Below are positions 32,226 through 44,972 of a stretch of DNA of 64,000 nucleotides, one piece after another. Each line of letters starts with the position of its first letter. Within the stretch, counting starts at the first letter, position 1. Position numbers and translations under genes: made by a program. The notes under the pieces are model-generated. The model saw nothing but the letters and a program-made list of their open reading frames with translations, had not been told where the DNA came from and did not search any database. Source of the stretch: Antilocapra americana (taxonomy: Eukaryota > Chordata > Mammalia > Artiodactyla > Antilocapridae); assembly GCA_007570785.1 (NCBI GenBank), contig ML661885.1, positions 19,378,995 through 19,442,994 of the forward strand, read 5' to 3'.

Positions 32226-34859
32226 TTATATTAGTTTGAGTGTTCTTTTAATTTCCAAATTAATGTTGGAATCTTTTGTTATGTTTTTTTGTTATATAAC
32301 AATGTTATTATACAGCAATGAGAGTTTATCTAAACTTTTAGCACATATATTTTGTAAGTCAAAGAGAATGAACAAGTTGATGCAGCTGGCAACTTCAGTT
32401 TAAAAAGAGCATGCAAGATCTAATCATTCTTAAATATTTATAAAAATGAACCATTTTGATTGGAATGCAAAATAAATTAAAAAAAAATAAAAATGTCCAC
32501 ACCTACTTTAATCACTCTATTAATGCTCATGAGACTCTAGTCTAAATCTAATTCCATTCATTTTAAATTCTCATTAAACTGAATAGTGTTCTTTCTTTGG
32601 CATAATTGAATATATTCTTAATGGGAAAATAGTAATCACTGAATTCACCATTTACACAATGAATATGAATTGGATATTATCCTTCACTTTGCCTGCTAAA
32701 TCAAGCTATGAGGTGGCTACTATGGAGAAATTTTGTGGTTGATTTCTAACAACTTAGTGAAAAAATGTGACATTACAATGTCCATTTGATTATTAATAGC
32801 AGGAGGAGGTGTTATAAATCCTACCTATTAAGAAAAATAGAATTATTTTTAAGTGAATATGATATATAAGTTCAGCTTTAGAAGATTTGAACACAGTAAC
32901 ATGTTTCAACATTAAAATATATTCCTAGTGCTAAAATGTTTATAATTTAATGATGTAGACTAAAGAGAAAGAGTTCTAAAAATGTTAATAAAGGAATGAT
33001 TATTTCCTTATAACATCAAATATTGAAAACAAAATACAAAGTAATTTGAGATTCTGTAACTGTTTTTAACATTTTAGGTAATCAGTCTGTTCTTTTTCGA
33101 AATGGAAACAATATATGCATCTTTCTCCTTTTTTTTAATGAAGAAGTTGTTTATCAGGCTTATAAAGATATAGGGTTCTGAAATCCATAAGGATTCTGAA
33201 AGTGATTTGTCTGCTTAGAATAAAATTATTTGTAAGCAAATATTCTATAGTATCCACATTCTTATGACAAATCAAATGTTTTATCTAATATTTATCTGTT
33301 ATTTTAAAAACTTGTTTCCAAATACTGAAAGCAAAGTACAGACTTGAGGCTGAAGATCGCTCCTCTATGGAAGTGCTGCCAGACGGCGCTGTAGCGTCTG
33401 ACCATCCCTCAGGTTCCCAGTGTCTCATTGTTTGCATTTACAGATTAGCAGTATATTAGTTTTTATACTTCCTTATAAATGTATGTGAGCAGCACACTGG
33501 AATCATAACTATGGGGCTATTTTACAGACTGTATTTTAAAATGAAATTATTAGTATGAAGGTATTGTAGTACAAAACTAATATTTCTTGTAGATAAGCTA
33601 GATATGACCCATGGATAATAAGAATAAAAAGTAATTTGACTGCATTTCATCTTCAAAAGCTTTAATATAGTGTAATTATAATGTATATGTCATACATAAT
33701 GAGTTTCCCTTTTTCTTTTTTCTTTTAGCCTCCTACTTCCTACTGGAGTCAAATTGTAAGAGATTTAGATAGTACAAATTTTTTTCATTTGTTTCCAAAA
33801 ACTATGCCTAAGAGAAAATAACACCCAGGAATTATATAAAATGTGAATGGAAACTTTCACTGCTATGGAGAGTATGATTCAAATATCTTTCAGAGAATTG
33901 AAAGAAAGGAAGGAAAGAAAAAATAAGGAAACCCAATGCCAAGCAAATTAGCACTCTTTAACCTCATCTTGCCCTATTCTTAACAAAAGTTTCCATGCTT
34001 CATATCCTTATTGAAAATTCAGAATATGTAATTTCTTGAATTACTACAAGAACAAATGTGGCTGATTGAATAAAGTAAACAGAAGCACTAGATGTTATGT
34101 AATAGTAGCATTTGTTTTTATACCATAAAAACTTTTTTGTTGTTGTTGGTGGTGATGGAGATATTTTAAATTGATTAAAATGCAACAATATTTAAGATCA
34201 AGAAAGACAAACATGTAAGTTTAGAATAAGAAATTGATGATACCTTAATCATAACCCAACCTCAAAATGATTAAAGATTATTTTCAAGTACACAAGAGAT
34301 ATCTTTGATCTCAAGAACCTGCCATGTAAACATCTTGATTTAAACAAGAATCTTTTTTGATGATCAAAATAGGTTTCTATATGATAGTTCTTAATTAAAT
34401 GGCCTGTGGAACAGATTTGTACTGTCACCAGGTTGTCAGACTTTTGCTTAAAAGAAGAGATGGTATTTCATTAAATACCCAAGATTAATTTTGCCATCAT
34501 GTTATATCTCATGTTGAAGCTTTTACACTAATTATTTTATTTAAGTTGACATGCTTATAAGATTGCTTTGAATGTATGTGGAAGGAAAAAGAGGTTAGTT
34601 TTTCATGATGGATTTTCCTTCTCCTCACAAATTGCCTCCATTCTTTTTTCCTAATAGGATCTATTAGACTTGAAATTTTACTCTACCATGTCCCTGAAAA
34701 AAAAAAAAAAGTGTCCAGGAAACAAAATTTTCCTTTAGCTCTCTCCTCTCTAGTGCTGGTTCTTGTTATCTCCTAGAAGACATGTCAAGAGCTACCCAAG
34801 TTTACTTGAACACAATATAAGGAACTTATGCACTGTGCTCAAATGTGCCTCACCCAGTA
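32226..34859. other. long unassigned stretch
   Basis: About 2.6 kb, strongly AT-rich, unique by eye except for the small CpG-bearing block at 33342-33412 listed separately. Frames 32212-32403 and 34000-34188 carry no motif. Confidence 0.45.
33342..33412 (+). other. isolated CpG-bearing block, possible exon or conserved element
   Basis: I do not recognise this. Four CpG sites fall within 40 bp (33358-33396) in a region otherwise almost free of CpG. One frame is open right across it and reads LEAEDRSSMEVLPDGAVASD; it continues open from at least 33320 to a TAG near 33466. The block is preceded by tacag and followed by caggttccc, which could be splice borders, though the acceptor lacks a pyrimidine tract and the donor is weak. 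Alternatives are an old conserved non-coding element or chance. Confidence 0.2.
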
Positions 34860-35020
34860 TCTTTGTGCTCTAATTTTGGCAAGTTACTTAAACCCTTGGA
34901 ACCTCAGTTTCTTCATCTATTAAATGATATAATTTATGAAATTATTAAGAGCGTTAAGTAAGACACTATATGCATTTGAGACACAGTAAATGGTCATCAG
35001 ATGACAGCTACTATAAGAAA
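34860..35020 (+). mobile_element. MIR relic
   Basis: ttttggcaagttacttaaac, cctcagtttcttcatctatt and gagacacagtaaatggtcat follow the MIR order closely. Confidence 0.75.
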
Positions 35021-35280
35021 TCATCATCAGCTGCTCCTGTATGCTTTAACTTTCTGTGGTTCCCTGCTACTCAGAGAAGTTTATTGTAATGATTTTCTTC
35101 TAGTCCTCATAATTTTCATGAATTTATACCAAAAGGACTCTATTATTCTGCTTCAAATTTATCAATTAATGGGAAATGGCAAGAAAATGTTTACCAGGTA
35201 ATCCAAACGAAATTCATTAGCTTCTCTCTGGAGATAATTTTCCACTTTGTTAGAAAACTCAAATATAACACAAGCCTCTA

Positions 35281-35475
35281 CATTTTATAGTTTGATTAAT
35301 GCGTACCAAGGATCATGCCTAGGGCTTGGAATACATGGTTTCATTCGATCCTAAAAACAGCCGTGAAAGGTAAATATCATTTTCTTACTTCCACAGGACA
35401 AAATGGAGACACACAGAGGCTAAATAGATTGCCTCAAGTCACACAGCTTGTGAGAAGTATATCCAATATTTAGTT
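35281..35475 (+). mobile_element. MIR relic
   Basis: ggtttcattcgatcctaaaa, aatggagacacacagaggc and gcctcaagtcacacagcttg match the other half of MIR. Confidence 0.7.
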
Positions 35476-35692
35476 CTTAATGACTAGTACTCCTTGAATA
35501 AAAGATAAAAATGATCAAAATGGCAGTCTTTATAGAATAAACTACATTTACCTACATTTGTGGACAAGTGGAGACTTTTGTTGACTTAGAGACACTACTT
35601 AGAGACACCACCATTTCCCACACTGTGGTCTGAGTTGCAAAGTGTGGGAGATTATTTATACTTGTGTTGTCAGTAGGATTTTAATGTACATT

Positions 35693-35728
35693 AGTGTATA
35701 TATATATGCATATATATATATATATACA
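35693..35728. repeat. (TA)n microsatellite
   Basis: Two TA runs separated by TGCA. Confidence 0.93.
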
Positions 35729-35786
35729 TGAAAATATCATATCAAATTAATAATTTCCCAGTTAGTACCGTTTCACTGCTTCATAC

Positions 35787-36123
35787 TAGGCTAAGTGAAG
35801 TGTAGTGAAAGTTATTCAGTTGTGTCCGACTCTTTGTGATCCCATAGGCTATACCATCCATGGAATACTCCAGACCTGAATACTGTAGTGGGTAGCCATT
35901 CCCTTCTTCAGGGGCTCTTCCCAAACCAGGATCGAACCCAGGTCACCAGAATTGCAGCAGATTCTTTAACGCCTGAGCCACGAGGCAAGCTCAAGAATAC
36001 TGGAGTGGGTAACCTATCCTTTCTCCAGTGTATCTTCCTGATCAAGGAATAGAACCAGAGTCTCTGTATTACAGGTGGATTCTTTACTAAATGACCTACC
36101 AGGGAAGCCTTAGGCTAAGTGAA
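35787..36123 (-). mobile_element. Bov-A2-type dimeric SINE with perfect 13-bp target duplication
   Basis: Two Bov-tA-like monomers on the minus strand: gttgtgtccgactctttgtg to gccacgaggcaagc, then aagaatactggagtgggtaa to accagggaagcc. taggctaagtgaa stands at 35787-35799 and 36111-36123, so the dimer moved as one unit. Confidence 0.96.
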
Positions 36124-36415
36124 AAGGCATATGACTTTAAATATTCCATAAATTTATACTACAGGAGATCAGGAAATATTCAAATACTACAAAGTTTTGA
36201 AGGTATTCAGAAGTTGCTAAAATGTAAGCATACATCCCCAGTCCACTGTACTGCATAGCACTGGAGTAAGCATAAGCAGAAATATTTAGTTGCAGATTTA
36301 GTTTTAAATTATGTTTCCTCTTTTCAAATTGTGTAGTAAAGAAAATGTATTCAAGATCAGAGTAGTGACACACAATATTTCTCCATATTATCTTGTAAAA
36401 TTTTAGTCTTATTTT

Positions 36416-39400
36416 TATCAGCCTGATCAGTTCAGTTCAGAGGCATAGTCATGTCTGATCCTTTGTAACCCCATGGACTGCAGCATGCCATCAACAACCC
36501 CCAGAGCCTACTCAAACTCATGTCGATCGCATCAGTGATGCCAATCAGTCATCTCATCCTCTGTTTTCTCCATCTCCTCCCTTCTTCAATATTTCCCAGC
36601 ATCAGGGTCTTTTCAAATGAGTCAGTTATTCACATCAGGTGGCCAAAGTATTGGAGTTTCAGCTTCAGCATCAGTCCTTCCAATGAATAATCAGGACTGA
36701 TTTCCTTTAGGATGGACTGATTGGATCTCCTTACAGTCCAAGAGACTCTCAAGAGTCTTCTCCAACACCACAGTTCAAAAGCATCACTTCTTGGGCACTC
36801 AGTTTCCTTTATAGTCCAACTCTCACATCCATACATGACTACTGGAAAAACCATAGCTTTGACTAGATGGACCTTTGTTGGCAAAGTACTGTCTCTGTTT
36901 TTAATATACTAAGTTAGTCATAACTTTTCTTCCAAGGAGCAAGCATCTTTTAATTTCATGGCTGCAGTCACCATCTGCAATGATTTTGGAGCCCAAGAAA
37001 ATAGTCTGTCACTGTTTCCATTGTTTCCCCATCTATTTGCCATGAAGTGTTGGGGCCAGATGCCTTGATCTTAGTTTTCTGAAAGTTGCGTTTTAAGCCA
37101 ACTCCTTCACTCTCCTCTTTCACTTTCATCAAGAGGCTTTTTAGTTCTTCAATTTATGCCATAAAGGTGGGGTCATCTGCGTATCTGAGGTTATTGATAT
37201 TTCTCTCAGCAATCTTGATTCCAGCTTGTGCTTCTACTAGCCTAGCATTGTACATAATGTACTCAGCTTACAAGTTAAATAAGCAGGGTGACTTATTGAC
37301 ATATTCCTTTCCTGATATGGAAACAATCTGTCATTCCATGTCCAGTTCTAACTGTTGCTTCTTGGCCTGCAAACAGATTTCTCAGGAGGCAGGTCAGGTG
37401 GTCTGGTATTCCACTTCTTTAAGAAGTTTTCACAGTTTGTTGTGATCCACAAGTCAAAGGCTTTGGCATAGTCAATAAAGCAAAAGTAGATGTTTTTCTG
37501 GAACTCTCTTGCTTTTTTGATGATCCAGCAGATGTTGGCAATTTGATCTCTGGTCCCTCTGCCTTTTCTAAAACCAGCTTCAACATCTGGAAGTTCATGT
37601 TTCATGTATTGCTGAAGCCTGGCTTGGAGAATTTTGAGCATTACTTTACTAGCCCATGAGATGAGGGCAATTGTGTGGTAGTTTGAGCATTCTTTGACAT
37701 TACCTTTCTTTGGGATTAGAATGAAAACTGACCTTATCCAGTCCAGTGGCCACTGCTGAGTTTTCCAGATTTGTTGGTATATTCATGCAGCACTTCCACA
37801 GCATCATCTTTTAGGATTTGAAATAGCTCAACTGGAATTCCATCACCTCCACTAGCTTTGTTCCTAGTGATGCTTCTTAAGGTCCATTGACTTCACATTC
37901 CAGGATGTCTGGCTCTAGGTGTGATCACACCCTGATGGTTATCTGTGTCATGAAGATCTTTTTTGTACAGTTCTTCTGTGTATTCTTGCCATCTCTTCTT
38001 AATATCTTCTGCTTGTATAGGTCCATACCATTTCTGTCCTTTACTGTGCTCATCTTTGGTTGAAATTTTCCCTTGGTATCTCTAATTTTCTTGAAGAGAT
38101 CTCTAGTCTTTCCCATTCTGTTGTTTCCTTCTATTTCTTAAAACTGACCACTGAGGAAGAGTTTCTTATCTCTCCTTGCTATTCTTTGGAACTCTGCATT
38201 CAAATGGGTCTATCTTTCCTTTTCTCCTTTGCCTTTAGCTTCTCTTCTTTTTTCAGCTGTTTGTAAGGCCTCCTCAGGAAACCATTTTGCTTTTTTGCAT
38301 TTCTTTTTCTTGAGGATGGTCTTGATCCCTGCCTCCTGTACAATGTCACAAACCTCCATCCATATTTGTTCAGTCACTCTATCAGATCCAACCCCTCAAA
38401 TATATTTATCACTTCCATTGTATAATCATAAGGGATTTTATTTAGGTCATACCTGAATGGTCTAGTGGTTTCCCTACTTTCTTTAATTGAAGTCTGAATT
38501 TGGCAATGAATTCATGATTTGAGCCACAGTTAGCTTCCACGTCTTGTTTTTGCTGACTATATAGAGCTTCTCCATCTTTGGTTGCAAAGTATATAACTGA
38601 TTTCCGTATTGACCATCTGTTGATGTCCATGTGTAGAGTCATCTCTTGGGTTGTCGGAAGAGGGTGTTAGCTATGACCAGTGCATTCTCTTGACAAAACT
38701 CTGTTAGCCTTTGACCTGCTTTATTTTATACTCCAAGACTAAATTTGTCTTTTACTTCAGGTAGCTCTTGACTTGCTACTTATGCATTCTAGTCCCCTGT
38801 AATGAAGAAGACATGTCTTTCGGGTGTTAGTTCTAGAAGGCTTTGTAGGTATTCAAAGAACTGTTCAACTTCAGCTTCTTTAGTGTTACTGGTCGGGGCA
38901 TTGACTTGGATTACTGTGATATTGATTCATTTGCCTTGAAAACGAATAGAGATCATTCTGTCATTTTTGAAATTGCATCCAAGTATTGCATTTTGGACTC
39001 TTTTGTTGACTATGATTGCTCCTCCATTTTTTTCTAAGGGATTCTTGCCCAGAGTAGGAGATATAATGGTCATCTGAGCTAAACTTGCCCATTTCAGTCC
39101 ATTTTAGTTCACTGACTCCTAAAATGTCAATGTTCCTGCTTGCCATCTCCTGTTTTACCACTTCCAATTTGCCTTCACTGATGGACCTAACATTCTAGTT
39201 CCTATGCAATATTGCTCTTTCCAACACTGGACTTTACTCTTATCTTCAGTCACATCTCCATCTGGGTGTTGTTTTTGCTTTGGCTCTGTCTTTTCATTCT
39301 TTCTGGAGTTATTTCTCCACTATTCTCCAGTAGCATTTGGACACCTACCAACTGGGGGAATTCATCTTTCAGTGTTATATCTTTTTTGCCTCTTCATACT

Positions 39401-39417
39401 GTTTATATCAGCCAGAT
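36416..39417 (-). mobile_element. nearly full-length BovB with 12-bp target duplication
   Basis: About 2.98 kb (36428-39405) on the minus strand, the most complete BovB here. It runs from the 3' end (tcagttcagttcagaggc) through RT and endonuclease to the leader that reads ttttttgcctcttcatactg on the plus strand. Flanks tatcagcctgat (36416-36427) and tatcagccagat (39406-39417) differ at one base. The remaining 5' end is only slightly truncated. Confidence 0.93.
36630..39167 (-). pseudogene. BovB endonuclease/reverse transcriptase remnant
   Basis: The polyprotein would nick target DNA and reverse-transcribe its own RNA. Minus-strand fragments in order: endonuclease start (38961-39167, DILGVSELKWTEMGKFSSDD), linker (37925-38116, TRDLFKKIRDTKGKF), RT fingers/palm (37348-37641, AGFRKGRGTRDQIANICWI, then FIDYAKAFD), YADD codons intact at 37172-37183, and the RT C-terminal region (36630-36884, VVMYGCESWTIKETECPRSD). 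Many stops and frameshifts separate these parts, so no protein can be made. Confidence 0.9.
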
Positions 39418-40685
39418 TTGATGATGCTAATCCAACACCTTAATCTAAATTAAGTCATGAGACCCCCTTATATATTGTTCAAACATTATCAGCTTATATA
39501 TCTAAGTTTTCACCTATTTAACAAAATTGAAATTTCTCCTTCTTTTCTCATAGGCCTCAGAAAACCCTACTATTTTATTTTTATAATTTCCTGCATTATG
39601 TTAGAATTACATATTCTCAGGTTTCTCCTGCAATTATGTGCTCACTATTGAAAGCCCCTAGAAAGCCAAAATTATCTAATACTTTGATCTTTAATCTCAG
39701 TACAGTGACTGATACAAGTTTCTTATCAGAAGAAGTGGCATGGAAATTCTAGCTCAGCTTTAGTGCCCCTTATATTTGCCTCTTGGATGGTGTAGAACTA
39801 GTATTTTGGCATAAAATTCATGGTCAAGAGAAGAAAGATACAAGAAATAAATCATAGAGTAATTCAACATCAAAACCAAGCAAACTGTCTCCATGGAGGA
39901 GTTGGAAAATGGTGAAATATAAAGCAATGGGAAGATGAATGGGGAATACAGACCACAAGAAGGTCTGGAGTGGGGGAGAGCAAAAGGGAGAAGAGGTGGA
40001 AATATGACTCCAAAAGTTCCTTGTTGGGAATTTGCCTCTTCACATTATATCAGTAATGGAGCTGTTAAGTGCTCCAACAATATGAAATTATGGATGTTTC
40101 CTGATGTGAATTTGCTGACATACTCAATTTCACTAATGTGTACATGATAGAGGATGCAGTCTTGATTGATGATTTATGGGCTGGACAGAAGAGGTGTGAG
40201 CACCAGTATAAACTTTTGGTTATATGCTAAAGATTGTGTTATTTATTCTATTCATTAGATATAAGAAAAATACAAGGAGAATCATATATCATTCTAATTA
40301 TTTCCAGGCAGATTTCCTGTTGAGTCTACTCTTGATTTGAGAAAATGAATAAAGAAGTACTTAAATGGAATCATAAGATAGGATGTCTAAACCAGGAATT
40401 GAGAGCTATAGTCCTAGTATTTAGTAAAAATAAGTCTCTTGTTGATTGTCTTTGGCATTGTGGGGATAAAACAAACATGAGATTTTCCCAGTGGTAAAAA
40501 GTTACTATTTCACTTATGCTATTGTAGTCAAGATAACAGTAATACCAAAACAAGTTTGCAGTACACAGAAGCTTCCTAGTGTTTTTCATTTTTATTTTTT
40601 ATGTTCCTTCCAACATCCTTTTTAACACATGTGACACCTTAGATTGTTTTTTTATATTCTTTTCTATTATGATTTATCATAGGCT
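39418..40685. other. unassigned sequence
   Basis: No repeat family or gene recognised. A purine-rich stretch at about 39930-40000 accounts for the 70-codon frame 39935-40147. Confidence 0.45.
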
Positions 40686-40795
40686 AATGGACACAAGTTT
40701 GAGCAAACTCTGGGAGATAGTGAAGGACAGGGAAACCTGGTGTGCTGCAGTCCATGGGGTTGCAGAGTTAGACGTGACTTAACATTGAACAACAA
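40686..40795 (+). mobile_element. BovB 3' end, about 110 bp
   Basis: tggacacaagtttgagcaaa, cagtccatggggttgcagag, ending in an AAC-rich tail. A severely 5'-truncated insertion. Confidence 0.85.
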
Positions 40796-41394
40796 TTTAT
40801 TTTTTAATGCCAATAAGAAAAATAACTTTCCAACAGTAATTTTATAGTGTATAGGTTAGTAGGCAATGCTTTGTTGCAGAAGGCAAACTCTGAACTGAGC
40901 TAATGAGCAGCCTTTTACTTTCCTGCAAGAATTTTAATGTTAGTAAAAATTCAGATTTTCTTTTGCTAAATGTGACTTACAGAATATGCCAATGAAACTA
41001 CTTAAGAAGCCAGTGAGAAATCCATGACAGAGCTAACCACAAAGCTAAAAATAAACTTGGGCATTAATGTTTAAGCATAGTTTAAAGCTTGACAATAGTT
41101 GAATCCAGTTAGCTCACCTTATAAAAAACATGCTTATCTTCATGGTTCATTTTTTTTCATTTTCCTTTCATTGTTTGAAATAATGCAGTTTATGGAAGTA
41201 TTTGCTGCTCCTTTGAGGAAAGTCTTTCACCACTTTTAGGGTTTTTCTACTTAGACTTCAATCTTTTGGGCTCTATTAACCTTTAAACATTGTGCAGATT
41301 TCTTTTGCAGTCATGATGGGCAGTTTCCAAAGCCCTTAATCCCTTGCTCTTATCTGCATAGCATCTTTCAGTTTTCAACAGGCTTTCAAATTCA
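40796..41394. other. unassigned sequence
   Basis: Nothing recognised. Confidence 0.4.
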
Positions 41395-41575
41395 CTGTTT
41401 CATGTTGCCTTCATCAAAATCTGTGTTGTAAGCAAAACAGTTATGATAATCTCCATTTTGTTAGTGAGGAAGCTGAGATTCCATGGGGTTAATCAACTGG
41501 TCATTATCAAATGTAGGTTTTGAACCAAAACAATTTCACTTCTTGTCCATTTGTCATACCTTTTGTCTTCTGTGC
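41395..41575 (+). mobile_element. MIR relic
   Basis: gataatctccattttgttag, tgaggaagctgagattccat and gtaggttttgaaccaaaac match the MIR core and 3' part. Confidence 0.7.
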
Positions 41576-41867
41576 ACAATTAGATATAAGAAATTAATAG
41601 ATAACAGACAAAAACAAATCTGATTCCATATTGGATCTGTTTTTTCAGCTCTACACTTTCTGCTCTGTTGAGTTTTGCAAAAGACTGTTGGTTATAGCTT
41701 GAAATATACATAATAGCTCTTTCTCAAGTCTCTGTCTTCCATGCTTGACCTTTAAAGATATCACTCTTTTCATTCAAATAGAAATAAAAAGTAGCAGAAC
41801 ATAAATTAAACTTTGTCTTGTTGGAAGTTTATAGGAACATCCTGAAGACACCTATGTGGACAGCTGC

Positions 41868-42552
41868 TTTGTTGCTGTTGTTCAGTTGCTAAGTTGTATG
41901 CAATTCTTTTTGACCCCATGGGATAGAGCATACCTGGTTTCTCTAACCCTTCACTATCTCCCAAAGTTTGCTCAAACTCATGTTCGTTGAATCTTTGATG
42001 CCATCCAACCATCTCATCCTCTGTCCCTCCCTTCTCCTCCTGCCCTAAATCTTTCCCAGCATCAGGGTCTTTTCCAATGACTCAGCTCTTCACATCAAGT
42101 GGCCAAAGTATTGGATCTTCAGCTTCACCTCAGTCCTTCCAGTAAATATTCAGGATTGATTTCGTTTAGGATTGACTAGTGTGATCTCCTTGCTCTCCAA
42201 GGGACTCTCAAGAGTTTTCTCCAGCACTACAACTCAAAAGCATCAATTATTTGGTGCTCAGCCTTCTTTATGGTCCAACTCTCACATCCACACATGATTA
42301 CTGGAAAAGCCATAGCTTTGACTATATGGACCTTCACTGGAAAAGTGGTGTCTCTGTATTTTAATATACTGTCTAGGTTTGTCATAACTTTTATTCTAAA
42401 GAGCAAGTGTCTGTTCATTTCATGCCTGCAGTCACTGTCAGCAATAATTTTGGAGCCCAAGAAAATAAAATCTGCCATTGTTTTCCACTTTCCCCCCACC
42501 TATTTCCCATGAAGTTATGGAACTTGATGTCATGATCTTAGTTTTTTGAATG
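41868..42552 (-). mobile_element. BovB, 5'-truncated
   Basis: Minus-strand 3' end from ttgctgttgttcagttgc to cttagttttttgaatgt. The minus frame 42227-42499 holds MTNLDSILKYRDTTFPVKVH and VIMCGCESWTIKKAEHQIID, the RT C-terminal region. The catalytic box is not included. Confidence 0.92.
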
Positions 42553-42843
42553 TGAAAGGAAGTCCCAGATAGGTACTAGAACAAAGGATTAAATCATCCC
42601 CTCCAGGGTCTTGCTGGCTCCAAGAAGTTTGCAACAACCAGTCAGCTACTCTACCCTCTCCCACCTTTTTAGTATAAAAAAAACCTGAATTGGAAGTCAA
42701 GTAAAATGGTTCTTTGGGATACTATTGCATAACCTCAGTTGGTTATCTTTTTGAATGAAGCCACTATTCCATGCTCCAGCATCTTGTCTTTTGATTTACT
42801 GTCCTATTATGTGGCTAGCAACATGAGCTTGTACTTGGTAACA
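42553..42843 (+). mobile_element. probable endogenous retrovirus LTR fragment
   Basis: Old LTR-like layout: gggtcttgctggctccaag, a tataaaa box at 42673-42679, gaatgaagccactattcc near a degenerate poly(A) signal (42754-42759), then gagcttgtacttggtaaca. I recall this order from artiodactyl gammaretrovirus-like LTRs. The 5' edge coincides with the BovB end, so it may be truncated. No viral gene is attached. Confidence 0.5.
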
Positions 42844-43287
42844 ATAATGATAAAAGTAAAGACATATTAAATTGCCCTGGCATTTCAGAAAACTTTCACA
42901 ATCATCAACAGAATGAATTTAAATTATTTGGGAATTCTCCATGGGTCTAGAATTGTGGAAACCTCCCTTATATCTGATAAGGTGCTAGGGGTACTTTTTT
43001 GACCTGCCAATTTTATGTAACTAGCCAACACTGGTGTTCTAGACTAAAGATGTAAATTCAGGTAACATGGCAGACAGGTTTGCAATTTCTCCAGATAGCT
43101 CTATAGGAAGCCCCAGCTGGGCTGAGTGTTCCATTTCAACACCATGTTCTTGATGAGTGAGCAATGTGGATTAAACTCTGTCCCTCAAGAATTCATGTCA
43201 ACTCAGAACCTAAGGACTTTATTTGTATATAAAGTTTTTTCAGATGCATTTAATTAAAAATGTTGAGATTGAATCCTATTGAATTAG

Positions 43288-43490
43288 CAAAAGTCACTCA
43301 TTGTGTCCAACTCTTTGTGACCCCATGGACTGTTGCCTGCCAGGCTCCTCTGTCCATAGAATTCTCTAGGCCAGAATACTGGAGTGCATAGCTGTTCCCT
43401 TCTCCAGGGGATCTTACCAACCCAGGGACTGAACCTAGGTCTCCCACATTGCAGGCAAATCCTTTACTGACTAAGCCACCAGGGAAGCCT
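43288..43490 (-). mobile_element. Bov-tA SINE in the MLT1-like LTR
   Basis: Minus-strand full-length copy ending gccaccagggaagcct. Flanks attgaattag and actgaatttag resemble a target duplication with small changes. Confidence 0.92.
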
Positions 43491-43582
43491 CACTGAATTT
43501 AGGGAGGGCCCCAAATTCAATGTCTGCTCTCCTTAGGAAACAAGAAGAGAGCACAAAGGGAGACACGATCAATGTTAGCGGC

Positions 43583-44972
43583 TAATTTGGAAAACTCAAC
43601 AATGGCCACAGGACTGGAAAAGGTCAGTTTTCATTCCAATCCCCAAAAAAGGCAATGCCAAAGAATGCTCAAACTACAGCACAATTGCACTCATTTCAAT
43701 TTACTCACGCTAGTAAAGCAATGCTCAAAATTCTTGAAGCCAGGCTTTAGCAATACGTAAACAGTAAAGTTCCAAATGTTCAAGCTGGTTTTAGAAAAGG
43801 TCGAGGAACCAGAGATCAAATTGCCAACATCTGCTGGATCATTGAAAAAGGAAGAGAGTTCCAGAAAAACATCTATTTCTGCTTTATTGACTATGCCAGA
43901 GACTTTGACTGTGTGGATCACAATAAACTGTGGAAAATTTTGAAAGAGATGGGAATACCAGATCATCTGACCTGTCTCTTGAGAAACCTGTAGGCAGGTG
44001 AGGAAGCAACAGTTAGAACTGAACATGGGACAACAGACTTGTTCCAAATAGAAAAAGGAGTACTTCAAGGCTATATATTGTCACCCTGCTTATTTAACTT
44101 GTATGCAGTGCAAATCATGAGAAATTCTGGGCTGGAAGAAGCACAAGCTGGAATCAAGATTGCCAGGAGAAATATCAATAACCTCAGATATGCATATGAC
44201 ACCACCCTTATGGCAGAAAATGAAGAGGAACTAAAAAGCCTCTTGATGAAAGTGAAGGAAGAGAGTGAAAAGTTGACTTAAAGCTCAGCATTCAGAAAAC
44301 TAAGATCATGGCATCTGGTCCCATCACTTCATGGGAAATAGATGGGGAAACAGTGGAAAACAGTGTCAGACTTTTTTTTTGGGGGGGTGCTCCAAAATCA
44401 CTGCAGATAGTGACTGCAGCCATGAAATTAAAAGATGCTTACTCCTTGGAAGGAAAATTATGATCAACCTAGACAGCATATTAAAAAGCAGAGACATTAT
44501 TTTACCAACAAAGTTCCATCTAGTCAAGGCTATGGTTTTCCCAGTGGTCATGTATGGATGTGAGAGTTGGATGGTGAAGAAAGCTGAGCACTGAAGAATT
44601 GATGCTTTTGAACTTTGGTGTTGGAGAAGACTCTTGAGAGTCCCTTGGACTGCAAAGAGATCCAACCAGTCAATCCTAAAAGAGATCAGTCCTGGGTGTT
44701 CATTGGAAGGACTGATGTTGAAGCTGAAACTCCAGTACTTTGGCCACCTCATGCAAAGAGTTGACTCATTGGAAAAGACTCTAATGCTGGGAAGGATTGG
44801 GAGCAGGAGAAGAAGGAGACGACAGAGGATGAGGTGGCTGAATGGCATCACCGACACAATGAACGTGGGTTTGGGTAGACTCCGGGAGTGGTGATGGACA
44901 GGGAGGCCCGGTGTGCTGCAATTCATGGGGTCGCAAAGAGTTGTATATGCTGAGAGACTCAACTGAACTGAT
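43583..44972 (+). mobile_element. BovB in the MLT1-like LTR
   Basis: 1.39 kb from the RT N-terminal side (ttggaaaactcaacaatgg) to the 3' end (gagactcaactgaactgatg). Open stretches are 44039-44281, 44331-44594 and 44634-44894. The catalytic box at 44189-44200 codes YAYD, so the first of the paired aspartates is lost. A run of T then G near 44371-44388 causes a frameshift. Confidence 0.93.

Noticed and set aside
35616..35649. Perfect 9-bp inverted repeat (tcccacact / agtgtggga), 16-base loop
   Set aside because: Too short and isolated; no terminator or RNA-gene context, and such hairpins are expected by chance in 64 kb.
44366..44962. 198-codon minus-strand frame
   Set aside because: Antisense of BovB RT; similar shadows occur at 13249-13680, 18233-18691 and 62712-63080.
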